Below, piece by piece: positions 44,863 through 53,447 of a stretch of DNA of 64,000 bases. Each line of letters begins with the position of its first letter. Position 1 is the first letter of the stretch. Position numbers and translations under genes: made by a program. Under the pieces are notes generated by a model. That model ran no database searches. It was not told the DNA's origin and was given only the letters and a program-made list of their open reading frames with translations. The stretch spans positions 1 through 64,000 of the forward strand of contig SBGP01000009.1 in assembly GCA_006226595.1 (NCBI GenBank), in the 5' to 3' direction. Source of the DNA: Deltaproteobacteria bacterium (GTDB lineage: Bacteria > Myxococcota_A > UBA796 > GCA-2862545).

Positions 44863-45711
44863 CTACATCAAGATGGCTTCGAGTGCGCCGATGCCGATGC
44901 GCTCGCGCGCCCCGTCACCACACGTCCGGTAGCGGTACATCTGGAAGTGGTGGTTCCCGCCAAAAGGAGCCTCCCACTCGTGGAACCAGTGACGGACGCC
45001 GTCCTTTGCCTCACCCGCGGGGAGCTTCGAGAGCTCGGGCACGAGCTGGTCGTCGAAGTACAGATCCATGTCATACGTGCACGAGGGATCGCCGTCGGCG
45101 GTCGCGTCCGACCACACGGCGACGGGCACCTTGCCGCTCGGCACGTCGGCCTTGGCCATGCCGAGCTCCTCGAGCTCCTTGTCGGCCGCCTTCTTGCTCT
45201 TGGCCGCCTCGCCGGCGAACAGCACGTCGGTCGCAGGGTAGTACGAGAAGGTCACGCCCTGGTCCGGGAACGGCAGGTACTCGGTCGGCCGCGGCTCGGC
45301 GTTCTCCTTGCCACCCGCGATCTGAGCCTTGTACACCTGAAGGGCGCAGTCCTTGAACGACGGCTCCACGTAGAGCACGGTCTTCGGCGTGGTGCCGGCC
45401 TCGACGCCCTTCTTGCGATTGCCCGACGGGATCTCCTCGAAGCGCACGTCCTTCTCGCGACGCTCACCCTTGAGCGCCATGTGGTGGAAGTACCCGCCGA
45501 CCCAGTAGGCCGTGTACGCGTCCCCTTCCTTCTCGATGCGCAGGCGCGTCTTCGGGTCGCCGGTCGCGAGGATCCAGTCCACGTTCATCCGATCCAGATG
45601 CACCGCGGGGCACTTGGCCGCAGCGGCCTCTTCCATCGTGGAAGGCCCGCTCGGGGCCTCGGAACCGCCGCAGCCAGCGAGCAGCGCGACGAGCAGGACG
45701 TGACGATGCAT
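44863..45711 (-). CDS. Lipoprotein, unknown function
   Basis: A 282-residue protein; signal and lipobox MHRHVLLVALLAGCGG, Cys at 14. The mature part starts with a Ser/Pro/Glu linker, then a mixed domain (HLDRMNVDWILATGDPK, FHEWEAPFGGNHHFQMYRY) with four Cys. GAGG precedes the ATG. It is the first gene of the minus-strand unit with the membrane kinase, and its start is only 78 bp from the divergent gene at 45790. It could present an envelope signal to the kinase; inference from position. Confidence 0.8.
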   Translation of the reverse strand: MHRHVLLVALLAGCGGSEAPSGPSTMEEAAAAKCPAVHLDRMNVDWILATGDPKTRLRIEKEGDAYTAYWVGGYFHHMALKGERREKDVRFEEIPSGNRKKGVEAGTTPKTVLYVEPSFKDCALQVYKAQIAGGKENAEPRPTEYLPFPDQGVTFSYYPATDVLFAGEAAKSKKAADKELEELGMAKADVPSGKVPVAVWSDATADGDPSCTYDMDLYFDDQLVPELSKLPAGEAKDGVRHWFHEWEAPFGGNHHFQMYRYRTCGDGARERIGIGALEAILM

Positions 45712-45766
45712 GGGAACCTCCGGGCGCGAGGGTACCGCAGAGAGGCGATCCGGTGCGCCCCGCGGG

Positions 45767-45772
45767 TATACT
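45767..45772 (+). promoter_or_regulatory. Likely -10 box for the lipoprotein at 45790
   Basis: TATACT about 23 bp before the GTG start. No good -35 was found at 17 bp upstream, so only this half is proposed. Confidence 0.4.
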
Positions 45773-45789
45773 CCGCGCCGGAGGTGGAA

Positions 45790-46854
45790 GTGCACGGCTC
45801 CCGTCAACTCGGACTTCTCATGCTCGCCCTCGCCACGGGGTGCTGGAACGGCGAACCCTCGTCGCTCGAGACCGGCGAGACCGACTTCGCCCCCGGTGCT
45901 GGCGAGATCGCCAACTGGCGTGTCCAGACGCAGGAGATGGACGGGCTCACCTGCCCCGACGGCTCCGCCGCCAAGGTGTACATCGTGTTCTCGACCGAGA
46001 ACGCGACCGCACAGCCAGCAGCCGTGGTGCTCCACTCGGGGGCGCTGGACTGGGTGCTCGAGCCCGATGCCACCGACCCGCTCGCGGGCGACCACTTCAA
46101 CGATCCGAACCGGCTCACGCTCGACTTCGGCGCAGGCAAGGCCTTCGCGACCCTCGGCATGTACCCGGACGCGGACGCGAACGAGGCGAGCAACGGCGCG
46201 ATGGCGCTGGCCCTCGCGGAGCGCGGCGTGACCCTGGTCGTCCCCACCAACTGCTGGGGCGACATGTGGCGCAACCAGGCCGGCGGGCGCGACAACGACA
46301 CCACCACCGACGGCTTCGTGCGCAGCGGCGGCGAGGCGGCGGCGTGGGCGTGGTCCCTGATCTCCGAGCCCGGCTTCCCGAGCGCCAACCGCATCACGCT
46401 GCCCGTCGAGATCGACACCACCGCCCTGTTCCTGGTGGGACTCGGTGAGGGCGGCCGCGGCGTGACCGAGCTGCTCGCGGATGGCGCGGTGCCGACGGGC
46501 GCCATGGTCGACTCGGTCGCCGACGACCTCGGTCCCTACTACGCGGACACCGAACTGTACGCGGACATCGTGGTCGGACTCGACCGGATCTTCCCGGACG
46601 GGCAGGCCTCCGTCGCCGCCGGATCGCTCGGTGACGACGCGACCCCCATCCCGCCACGCATGGCCTACGTCTACTCCTCCCTCGACGGCAACCTGCCCGC
46701 GTCGACCCACGATGCGGCCATCGCGCGCCTCGAGGCCGATACGACCAACGCCGTGCTCATCCAGGACACCCTCGGCGCCACCCATGTGGCGACCGCGTCC
46801 GACAGCGCCGTCGCGGGGCTCGTCGCCGACTTCCTGCTCGACACCGGGAACTGA
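45790..46854 (+). CDS. Lipoprotein, alpha/beta-hydrolase-like
   Basis: A 354-residue lipoprotein: GTG start five bases after GGAGG, then HGSRQLGLLMLALATGCW with the lipobox ALATGC. The mature part has an alpha/beta-hydrolase layout: AAVVLHSGALDWVLEP (oxyanion-like strand), LVVPTNCWGDMW, and LFLVGLGEGGRGVTELL at the nucleophile-elbow position, where GxSxG would be expected but Ser is Glu. So it may be a non-catalytic relative, or the nucleophile lies elsewhere. A late His (GATHVATASD) is in the right region. It starts divergently to the kinase operon. Confidence 0.7.
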   Translation: MHGSRQLGLLMLALATGCWNGEPSSLETGETDFAPGAGEIANWRVQTQEMDGLTCPDGSAAKVYIVFSTENATAQPAAVVLHSGALDWVLEPDATDPLAGDHFNDPNRLTLDFGAGKAFATLGMYPDADANEASNGAMALALAERGVTLVVPTNCWGDMWRNQAGGRDNDTTTDGFVRSGGEAAAWAWSLISEPGFPSANRITLPVEIDTTALFLVGLGEGGRGVTELLADGAVPTGAMVDSVADDLGPYYADTELYADIVVGLDRIFPDGQASVAAGSLGDDATPIPPRMAYVYSSLDGNLPASTHDAAIARLEADTTNAVLIQDTLGATHVATASDSAVAGLVADFLLDTGN

Positions 46855-46866
46855 CGCGCACCGACG

Positions 46867-46895
46867 TTGACGGGCTGACGAGGCCGCCATACCCT
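46867..46895 (+). promoter_or_regulatory. Probable promoter of the pseudokinase gene
   Basis: TTGACG (46867-46872), 17 bp, TACCCT (46890-46895); about 113 bp before the ATG at 47008, giving a leader of roughly 100 nt. Confidence 0.5.
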
Positions 46896-47007
46896 CCACT
46901 TTCTCACGGTGGGTGGACCCTGAACCGGGGGCGAGTGTGACGACCACACCAGGTGGATGCGGTTGCAGTCGGTCCGAAGGGGTCCTTGGGCGAAGGCAGA
47001 GTCCCGA

Positions 47008-49083
47008 ATGAAGCAAGGTGACACGTTCAAGGACGCAGAAGGCCTGTCGTGGACCGTAGGCGAGCCCCTCGGCCGAGGCAGCTTCGCCCGCTCCTGGCAA
47101 GCCCGCAGCGAGGATGGCCGCGACGCGGTGCTCAAGGTCCCGCTGACCCCCGCCGACGTCCCCAACGAGACGCCGGTGCCCGAGGGCGTCGACATCGCAT
47201 CCAAGAAGGCGCTGCTCGAGCTGGCCGACCTGCTTCGCGCAGGTGAGCGTCCGTTCCTGCCCCGGCTGATCGGCGTGGTCGATCTGGAGTCGGGCAAGCG
47301 CAAGACGCCGAAGTCGCCTGGACTCCTGCTCCACCGCTACCCGAACACGCTCGCGAAGAAGCTCGGTCAGGGTGCCTCCGTCGGCGAGACCCTCAAGCTG
47401 CTCGCCACCGTGCTCGGGCAGCTCGAGACGCTGGTCAAGGACGGCCGCATCCACGGCAACCTGCGCCCCGAGAACGTGCTCATCAACGAGTCGGGCGAGC
47501 CCGTGCTCGCCGACCCGGTCACCGCCACCAGTGCCGAGTGGCGCCAGTACTTCGCGACCCTCTCCGGGCGGCCGAGCCTGCTCCCGCCCGAAGCCGAGGG
47601 CCCGCGCGAGGCCGACGACGCGTTCGCACTGTGTGCCATGGCCTGGCTGGGCTCCGTCGCCCAGACCGGCGTGGACCCGCGTCAGCTCGAGAACCGCGCG
47701 ATTCCCGTCGGCATGGACAAGGTCGATCTCGCCACCGTGCGCGACGCCGCGCTCGCGAGCCTCAAGCGTGGATCGGCCAACGCCCGCTTCTCGACCCGCG
47801 CCACCGAGCGCCTCGGCGCGATGCTCTCCCGCGGTCTCTCCGGGCCGGTCGAGCCGTCCCCGCCGTACCGCTTCCTCACGCTTCGGGATCTTGCGCCTCG
47901 CCTCCGCGAGGTCGCGAGCCTCGTCGACCCGCACGTGGCGAACGTCGGCAAGGTCCTGCTCTCCGCCAACGCCGACGCCAAGGGCGTGTTCTCCGGCGGC
48001 GATCCGGTCGCGTTCAGCGTGAGCTGCGGCGCGACCTCCGAGAACATCGGACACGAGGACATCGCGATTGGCCTGCAGGTGGTCGATCTCGACGCCGAGG
48101 GCGATGGCCGCGTGCGCGTGCCCGACACCAAGTTCGACGTCGCCAGCCACCCGAGCGGTCGCCTGCGCTTCTCGTTCGAGCTGCCGCAGATGGCGCCCGG
48201 TCGCTACGGCGTGACCGTCGCGTTCTCGATCAAGGACGGCGGCCACGAGCCGACCCTCGCCAAGGGCGAGTTCGAGGTTCGTCCCCCGCCGGGCTACGTC
48301 CCGCCGGCACCCGAGCCGGAGGCCAACGACGCCCCGCTCAAGCTGCCGCCGCGGCCCAAGCCGGCCCCCGCGCCCACCCTTCCCGAGCCCGAGCCCGAGG
48401 TCCACACCGCCCCGGACGCCGAGGTCGTGCCGCTGCCGATCGCGCCGTCTTCGGTGGGCATCGCGCCCAGCGACCCCGGCGTGCCGCCGAGTGATCCGGG
48501 TCTGCCGCCCGAGGAGCTCGCGCGTCCCGCCCCCGACGCGACCGTCGACGATCGCACCGTACCGGCGCATCGCCTGGTCGAGGTCGAGGAAGACCCGAGT
48601 GTCGGTGAGATCCGCACGGCACCCCCGGTCGCCCGACCCAAGCCGGTGATGTCGATCAACCCGAGCCCGCCGGCCATGCCGACGCCCGCACCGCGCCCGA
48701 CCCCGGTGCCCACGCCCGGTCCGAAGCCCGTGCCGCCCCCGATGCCGGCCCCGGCTCCCGCGCCGGCACCCCTGCCCATGGGCGAGCAGCCGACCCAGCC
48801 GCGCCCGCCGACCCCGGCCCCGCCGCCGGTGCAGGGTCCCGGCACCTGGGAAGCCGACCTTCCGAACCCGACGCCGGCCGCATTGCCGCCAGCGGACTAT
48901 CTACCCGGCCAGAACCTGGACCAGCTGGGCGAGGACCTGCCCACCTGGGACGAGAACAAGGCAGGCCTGCCACCGGCCGTCCAGAAGCTCGTCGAGTTCG
49001 TGAGCAACGACCCGTTCACCGCGGTCGCCGCCCTCGCCCTCGTCTTCGCGGTTCTCGCCGCCATCGTCTTCTCTCTGCGCTGA
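47008..49083 (+). CDS. Tail-anchored pseudokinase
   Basis: A 691-residue protein. The N-terminal kinase-like domain has GEPLGRGSFARSW (18-30) and Lys43, but the HRD motif reads HGN (149-151), so the catalytic Asp is Asn; Asn156 and Asp169 (of DFG, now ADPV) are kept. That keeps nucleotide/metal-binding residues while losing the general base. Residues about 330-420 form a beta domain (VAFSVSCGATSENIG, RLRFSFELPQMAPG), then a long Pro/Ala-rich linker (420-640), and the C-terminal helix VAALALVFAVLAAIVF with a tiny end, so it is tail-anchored. It should act as a scaffold or sensor, possibly with the kinase nearby. Confidence 0.85.
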   Translation: MKQGDTFKDAEGLSWTVGEPLGRGSFARSWQARSEDGRDAVLKVPLTPADVPNETPVPEGVDIASKKALLELADLLRAGERPFLPRLIGVVDLESGKRKTPKSPGLLLHRYPNTLAKKLGQGASVGETLKLLATVLGQLETLVKDGRIHGNLRPENVLINESGEPVLADPVTATSAEWRQYFATLSGRPSLLPPEAEGPREADDAFALCAMAWLGSVAQTGVDPRQLENRAIPVGMDKVDLATVRDAALASLKRGSANARFSTRATERLGAMLSRGLSGPVEPSPPYRFLTLRDLAPRLREVASLVDPHVANVGKVLLSANADAKGVFSGGDPVAFSVSCGATSENIGHEDIAIGLQVVDLDAEGDGRVRVPDTKFDVASHPSGRLRFSFELPQMAPGRYGVTVAFSIKDGGHEPTLAKGEFEVRPPPGYVPPAPEPEANDAPLKLPPRPKPAPAPTLPEPEPEVHTAPDAEVVPLPIAPSSVGIAPSDPGVPPSDPGLPPEELARPAPDATVDDRTVPAHRLVEVEEDPSVGEIRTAPPVARPKPVMSINPSPPAMPTPAPRPTPVPTPGPKPVPPPMPAPAPAPAPLPMGEQPTQPRPPTPAPPPVQGPGTWEADLPNPTPAALPPADYLPGQNLDQLGEDLPTWDENKAGLPPAVQKLVEFVSNDPFTAVAALALVFAVLAAIVFSLR

Positions 49084-49105
49084 TTCGCATCGTCACGGAG
49101 CCCAC

Positions 49106-50551
49106 TTGCACATCGCCACCAGCCGCGAGCCCCTCGCCACCCAGAAGGTCGACGCCGTCATCGTCGCCGCGACCGAGAACTTCGCCAACGAGCTCGTCGA
49201 GGTCGACAAGCTGCTCGGCGGCCACCTCGTGCCCCTTCTCGAGAAGCGGAAGTTCAAGGGCGGCGTGGGCTCCAGCCAGCGCGTGCCCACCTACGGCAAG
49301 CTCGCGGCGTCCGAGCTGATCATCGTCGGTGCCGGTGAGCGCAGCGATGCCGACCTCGCCCGGGCCGCGCGTCACGCGGGTCGCACCGCGCGCAGCGCCG
49401 GCTTCGCCTCCGTCGCCCTCGCCCTCGGCAAGGTGGACCAGCCCCAGCTCACCCTCGAGAACTTCGTCGCCGGCAACTACGCCTACGACAAGTACAAGCC
49501 CGAGGACGGCACCACCAAGCCGCTCGAGAACCTGGTGTTCATCGGCGGCGCCCCCGAGGAGGTCATCGCCTCCGCCGGCATCCGCGCCCGCTGGCAGAGC
49601 TTCGCGCGCGACCTCGTGAACGCGCCCGCCGCCGACCTGTACCCCGAGACCCTCGCCAACAAGGCGAAGGAGCTCGAGTGCATCGAGGGCGTGACCGTCG
49701 AGCTGTGGGACTTCGAGCGCTGCAAGGCCGAGGGCTGCGTCGGCATCGTCGCCGTAGGCCAGGGCAGTGACCGCCCGGGCTACCAGATCCACGTGCGCTA
49801 CCGCCACCCCGACGCCAAGGGCCACATCGCGCTCGTCGGCAAGGGCGTGACCTTCGACGCCGGCGGCCTGTCGATCAAGCCCTCCCCGTTCATGCAGACC
49901 ATGCGCTGCGACATGGGCGGCTCGGCCACCGTGCTCGCGGCCATCGGCGCCGCGGCCGAGGCCCAGCTTCCACTGAACATCGACTGCATCATCGGTGCGG
50001 TCGAGAACATGCTCGGCGGCAACGCGTTCAAGCTCGGCGACATCCTCCGCTACAACAACGGCGTCACCGTCGAGATCCACAACACCGACGCCGAGGGCCG
50101 CCTGGTCCTCGCGGACTGCCTCATCAAGGCATCCAACGTCGAGGGCGTGACCGACATCATCGATGCGGCCACCCTGACCGGCGCCGCCGCCATCGCCGTC
50201 GGCCCAGACTACGCCGCGCTGTTCACCAAGGACGACGCGCTCGCCGGCGAGCTGCTCCAGGCCGCGGACGCCGAGGCCGAGTACCTGTGGCGGCTGCCCC
50301 TGCACCAGCCGTACATCCAGCAGCTCAAGGGCAAGTGGGGCTCGATCAAGAACCTCGGCGGCCGCGAGGGCGGTGCCACCACGGCGGCGCTGTTCCTGCA
50401 GCACTTCGTCGATGGCCCCCGCTGGGCGCACCTCGACATCGCGGGCTCTGCCTTCCACGAGGCGGACCACGCCGACTACGCTGCCGGCGCCACCGGGGAG
50501 ATGGTGCGTACCCTCGTGCACTTCCTGGAGAGCCGCGCCAAGGGCGCGTGA
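49106..50551 (+). CDS. pepA: Leucyl aminopeptidase (M17)
   Basis: A 481-residue cytosolic dinuclear-metal aminopeptidase. Catalytic domain motifs: LVGKGVTFDAGGLSIKP (Lys and Asp ligands), MRCDMGGSATVL, and NTDAEGRLVLADCL (Asp, Glu ligands and Arg) with an intact family layout; the N-terminal macro-like domain is somewhat shorter than in E. coli PepA. TTG start at 49106 with GGAG five bases upstream; there is no better ATG. TGATG coupling with engB. Confidence 0.96.
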   Translation: MHIATSREPLATQKVDAVIVAATENFANELVEVDKLLGGHLVPLLEKRKFKGGVGSSQRVPTYGKLAASELIIVGAGERSDADLARAARHAGRTARSAGFASVALALGKVDQPQLTLENFVAGNYAYDKYKPEDGTTKPLENLVFIGGAPEEVIASAGIRARWQSFARDLVNAPAADLYPETLANKAKELECIEGVTVELWDFERCKAEGCVGIVAVGQGSDRPGYQIHVRYRHPDAKGHIALVGKGVTFDAGGLSIKPSPFMQTMRCDMGGSATVLAAIGAAAEAQLPLNIDCIIGAVENMLGGNAFKLGDILRYNNGVTVEIHNTDAEGRLVLADCLIKASNVEGVTDIIDAATLTGAAAIAVGPDYAALFTKDDALAGELLQAADAEAEYLWRLPLHQPYIQQLKGKWGSIKNLGGREGGATTAALFLQHFVDGPRWAHLDIAGSAFHEADHADYAAGATGEMVRTLVHFLESRAKGA

Positions 50552-51132
50552 TGCGACAGGTCAGCGGACGCTACACCTTCGTCGGCAGCTTCCCCAGCGA
50601 GTTTCCGGCGCTGGGCATGCCCGAGATCGCCTTCGCCGGCCGCTCGAACGTGGGCAAGTCCAGCTGCCTCAACCGCCTGCTTGGCAGCAAGAAGGCGGCG
50701 CGAGTCAGCAACACACCCGGTCGCACGCAGCTGATCAACCTGTTCACCGTCATGGACGAGATGGTGTTCGCCGACCTCCCCGGGTACGGCTTCGCCCGCG
50801 TCCCCGACCACGTGCAGGCCCAGTGGAAGGACATGATCGAGGGCTACCTCGGTGAGCGGGAGGAGCTGCGGCTCGTGATCCTGCTCGTCGACGCCCGCCG
50901 CGAACCCCAGGAGATGGACGGCATGCTGCTCTTCGGCATGCGCGAAGCCGGCATCCCCTACCTGGTGGTCGCGACCAAGGTCGACAAGCTCAAGAAGAAC
51001 GAGGTCCAGCGCTCGCTGTCGCGCCTCACCCGCGAGTTCGCGCTGCGCCCCGGAGAGATCATCGGCTTCTCGTCGATGGACGGCACCGGCATGGCCGAGC
51101 TGTGGGAGCGCATCGAGCAGGCGGTCGCGTGA
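50551..51132 (+). CDS. engB: YihA/EngB GTPase, ribosome biogenesis
   Basis: A 193-residue TRAFAC GTPase needed for large-subunit assembly. G1 GRSNVGKSS at 30-38, G2 PGRTQ with the T, G3 DLPGYG, G4 TKVDK, G5-like SSMDGTG. Standard length for the family (about 195-210). Coupled by TGATG to pepA and by GTGA to rlmE; this small cluster of peptidase, ribosome-assembly GTPase and 23S methyltransferase is functionally coherent for translation. Confidence 0.97.
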   Translation: MRQVSGRYTFVGSFPSEFPALGMPEIAFAGRSNVGKSSCLNRLLGSKKAARVSNTPGRTQLINLFTVMDEMVFADLPGYGFARVPDHVQAQWKDMIEGYLGEREELRLVILLVDARREPQEMDGMLLFGMREAGIPYLVVATKVDKLKKNEVQRSLSRLTREFALRPGEIIGFSSMDGTGMAELWERIEQAVA

Positions 51133-51815
51133 GTCGGGGCAAGCGAGGCGGCGGTCCGCGCAAGGGCGGTAGCCGCACCAAGAAGTCCTACGCCCGCGGC
51201 GACCGCTTCACCCAGCAGGCCCGGGACGAAGGCTACGCCGCCCGCAGCGTGTACAAGCTGCAGGAGATCGATCGGCGCGCCCAGGTGGTGCCCCGCAGCG
51301 GCAACATCGTCGACCTCGGCTGCTTCCCGGGCTCGTGGTCGGCGTGGGTGCTCGAGCGGCTGGGCAAGAACGGCAAGCTGGTCGGCGTGGACTTCGAGGC
51401 CCCCGAGCTCGAGGGCGGCCACTGGATCGCCGAGAGCGTGTTCGACGTGGCCCCCGAGACCATCCTCGAGGCCCTCGGCGGGCACGCGGACCTCGTGCTC
51501 TCGGACATGGCGCAGAAGACCACCGGCATCAGCGGCGCCGACCACTTCCAGCAGATCGAGCTCGCCCGACGCGCACTCGAGGTCGCGGTGGCCATCGGCC
51601 GGCCCGGCTCGGCCTTCGTGTGCAAGGTCTTCGAGGGCCCCGAGGCCCAGGACTTCCAGCGCGAGTGCCAGGCGCACTACAAGTGCCGCCGCATCCGCCC
51701 CGAGGCCGTGCGCCAGAACAGCCGCGAGTGGTTCCTCGTCGGTACCGACAAGAAGACGGCACCGATGCCGATGCCCGAGCCGGCGTCGGACTCCGAGGCC
51801 CCCACCGAGTCGTGA
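51129..51815 (+). CDS. rlmE: 23S rRNA 2'-O-methyltransferase
   Basis: A 228-residue FtsJ/RlmE-type SAM enzyme methylating U2552 of 23S rRNA. Catalytic K-D-K-E tetrad visible as Lys43 (SVYKLQEID), Asp126 (LVLSDMAQ), Lys166 (AFVCKVFEG) and Glu200 (RQNSREWFL); SAM loop DLGCFPGSW at 62-70. An extra basic N-terminus and an acidic tail (PMPEPASDSEAPTES). GTG start overlapping engB; overlaps the next gene by GTGA. Confidence 0.95.
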   Translation: MSRGKRGGGPRKGGSRTKKSYARGDRFTQQARDEGYAARSVYKLQEIDRRAQVVPRSGNIVDLGCFPGSWSAWVLERLGKNGKLVGVDFEAPELEGGHWIAESVFDVAPETILEALGGHADLVLSDMAQKTTGISGADHFQQIELARRALEVAVAIGRPGSAFVCKVFEGPEAQDFQRECQAHYKCRRIRPEAVRQNSREWFLVGTDKKTAPMPMPEPASDSEAPTES

Positions 51816-52675
51816 TCCCGCGTCCCCTGCTCCTCGCCGCGCTCGTCGCCACAGCCTGCGCGCGTCCCTCGCTCTCGCCGTGGGCTCGCTCGAACCCGAG
51901 CTGGGTCGAGCCCGTGGCGCCCTTCGAGGTCGTCGACGGGGTCTACTACGTGGGCACCCGCGGCCTGTCCTCGTTCCTGATCACCAGCGACGAAGGGCAC
52001 TTCCTGCTCGACGGCGGGCTTCCGGAGAATGCACCGCAGATCGAGGCGAGCATTCGGGCTCTGGGCATGGACCCCCGCGAGGTACGCGTGCTGCTCAACA
52101 GCCACGCGCACGTCGATCACGCCGGCGGACTGGCGGCACTCAAGGCGGCGACCGGCGCAGCGATGGTCGCGAGCGAAGCCGATCGGCGGGCACTCGAGAC
52201 GGGCGTGCCTCCGGGCCACGAGGATGACGCGCCCCACCACGCCCCTCCCGTGACCGTCGACCGGACCGTCGCCGACGGGGAGACACTGACGCTCGGCGCC
52301 GCGATGATGACCGCGCACCTCACGCCTGGCCACACTCCCGGCTGTACCTCGTGGTCGACACAGGTCGCCGACACCGAGGTCCTGTTCTTCTGCAGCGCCT
52401 CGGTGGCCGCGAACCGACTCGTGCCCCAGGACGGCAAGCCCGCGCACTATCCGGGCATCATCGAGGCATACCGCGAGACCTTCGCCCGGACGCGGGACTG
52501 GCGCCCGGACGTGTTCCTCGCGAGCCATCCGTTCTTCTTCGACCTCGACGCGCGACGCGCCCGGCAGCTCGCGGGCGAGGCCGATGCCTTCGTCGACGCG
52601 ACCGCATTCCCCGCATTCATCGCAAGACAGGAAGCCGGCTTCCACGAGGCACTCGCCGAGCAGGAGGCCCGCTAG
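51812..52675 (+). CDS. Subclass B3-type metallo-beta-lactamase
   Basis: A 287-residue MBL-fold lipoprotein or secreted protein: signal MIPRPLLLAALVATAC (lipobox ATAC, Cys16). Zinc sites: HAHVDH at 98-103 (H98, H100, D102, H103), H174 (LTPGHTPG) and H239 (LASHPFF). Near the second site it has CSAS at 194-197, not the B1/B2 Cys. The sequence GVYYVGTRGLSSFLITSDEG, LLNSHAHVDHAGG and GHTPGCTSW is like that of class B3 enzymes such as L1, FEZ-1 and GOB, so beta-lactam hydrolysis is likely but not proven; related MBL hydrolases act on other substrates. GTG overlaps rlmE. Its end overlaps the VOC gene by 4 bp. Confidence 0.8.
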   Translation: MIPRPLLLAALVATACARPSLSPWARSNPSWVEPVAPFEVVDGVYYVGTRGLSSFLITSDEGHFLLDGGLPENAPQIEASIRALGMDPREVRVLLNSHAHVDHAGGLAALKAATGAAMVASEADRRALETGVPPGHEDDAPHHAPPVTVDRTVADGETLTLGAAMMTAHLTPGHTPGCTSWSTQVADTEVLFFCSASVAANRLVPQDGKPAHYPGIIEAYRETFARTRDWRPDVFLASHPFFFDLDARRARQLAGEADAFVDATAFPAFIARQEAGFHEALAEQEAR

Positions 52676-53064
52676 CCGAGCGGACAGCCCATCCGGAACA
52701 CGTTGCCGTCGAGGTCCTCGACCCACATCTCGCGCATGCCCCACACCCGTACCGCGGGTGGCTCGACGATGCGCGCGCCGCTCGCGACGTACTCAGCGTG
52801 CAGCGCGTCGAGATCCGCCTGGGAGCCCACGTTCAGGCTCATCCACGCGCCGGGCACACCCTGGTGTCGCTCGGAGAGGAACACGCTCACGTCACCGCGG
52901 CACACGCATGCGAAGGTCGGGTGCGCCTCGCTGTCGAAAGCCTGGTCCTCGCCCCAGGACCACGCGAGCTCGAACCCGAGCTGTGCCGTGTAGTACGCCA
53001 GGCTCGCCGGCAGGTCGTCGACGCACAGGATCGGGGTGACCCAGGTGAACCCGGGTCCGCTCAC
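52672..53064 (-). CDS. VOC-family (glyoxalase/bleomycin-resistance fold) protein
   Basis: A 130-residue vicinal-oxygen-chelate protein: two paired beta-alpha-beta modules, VTPILCVDDLPASLAYYTAQLGF at the start, MSLNVGSQADLDALHAEY in the middle, and EDLDGNVFRMGCP with the conserved D-x-D-G-N. Metal residues of a true glyoxalase are not all clear, so it may be a binding protein or a lyase. Third gene of the minus-strand operon that begins with the DUF4157 gene; GTGA overlaps on both sides. Confidence 0.88.
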   Translation of the reverse strand: MSGPGFTWVTPILCVDDLPASLAYYTAQLGFELAWSWGEDQAFDSEAHPTFACVCRGDVSVFLSERHQGVPGAWMSLNVGSQADLDALHAEYVASGARIVEPPAVRVWGMREMWVEDLDGNVFRMGCPLG

Positions 53065-53447
53065 TCCGCGAGCTCGACCGAGCCCGGGTCCATGAGGGTC
53101 GGCGTCGGATCGGGGCGCGCGTACTCGGCGCCAGCACCGCGGTCCATGACCAGCGTGCCCTGGACCCGCACGCGCTTGCCCTCGAACGACGCGACCTCTT
53201 CGTCATGGCGACGGAAGGACGAGAGCTGCACCTTGCCGCCGTCGACCTCGATGTCGATGAACCCGAAGAAGTACAGCGTCGGGTCGTTCATCTTTCGCTG
53301 GCTCATGCGCTTGGTGTAGGTGCCTTCGAGCACCACGGACTGGCCGTCGTGAGCGGCGAGATCGGCGAGCGCCGTGAGGGGAGCGTCGGACATGGGGGAG
53401 GTCTCCGGAGAGCCACAGCCTAGCAGCAGGAGCAGCAGCCAGATCAC
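53061..53447 (-). CDS. Small lipoprotein, OB-fold-like
   Basis: A 128-residue protein, signal and lipobox VIWLLLLLLGCGS; mature part is a small beta domain: GQSVVLEGTYTKRMSQRKM, YFFGFIDIEVDGGKVQLS, GKRVRVQGTLVMD, which looks like a periplasmic nucleic-acid-binding-like OB fold (tOB/ DUF4131-type). GTG at 53447 overlaps the preceding stop. Its role with the DUF4157 protein is unknown; it could be an immunity or stabilising lipoprotein. Confidence 0.75.
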   Translation of the reverse strand: MIWLLLLLLGCGSPETSPMSDAPLTALADLAAHDGQSVVLEGTYTKRMSQRKMNDPTLYFFGFIDIEVDGGKVQLSSFRRHDEEVASFEGKRVRVQGTLVMDRGAGAEYARPDPTPTLMDPGSVELAE

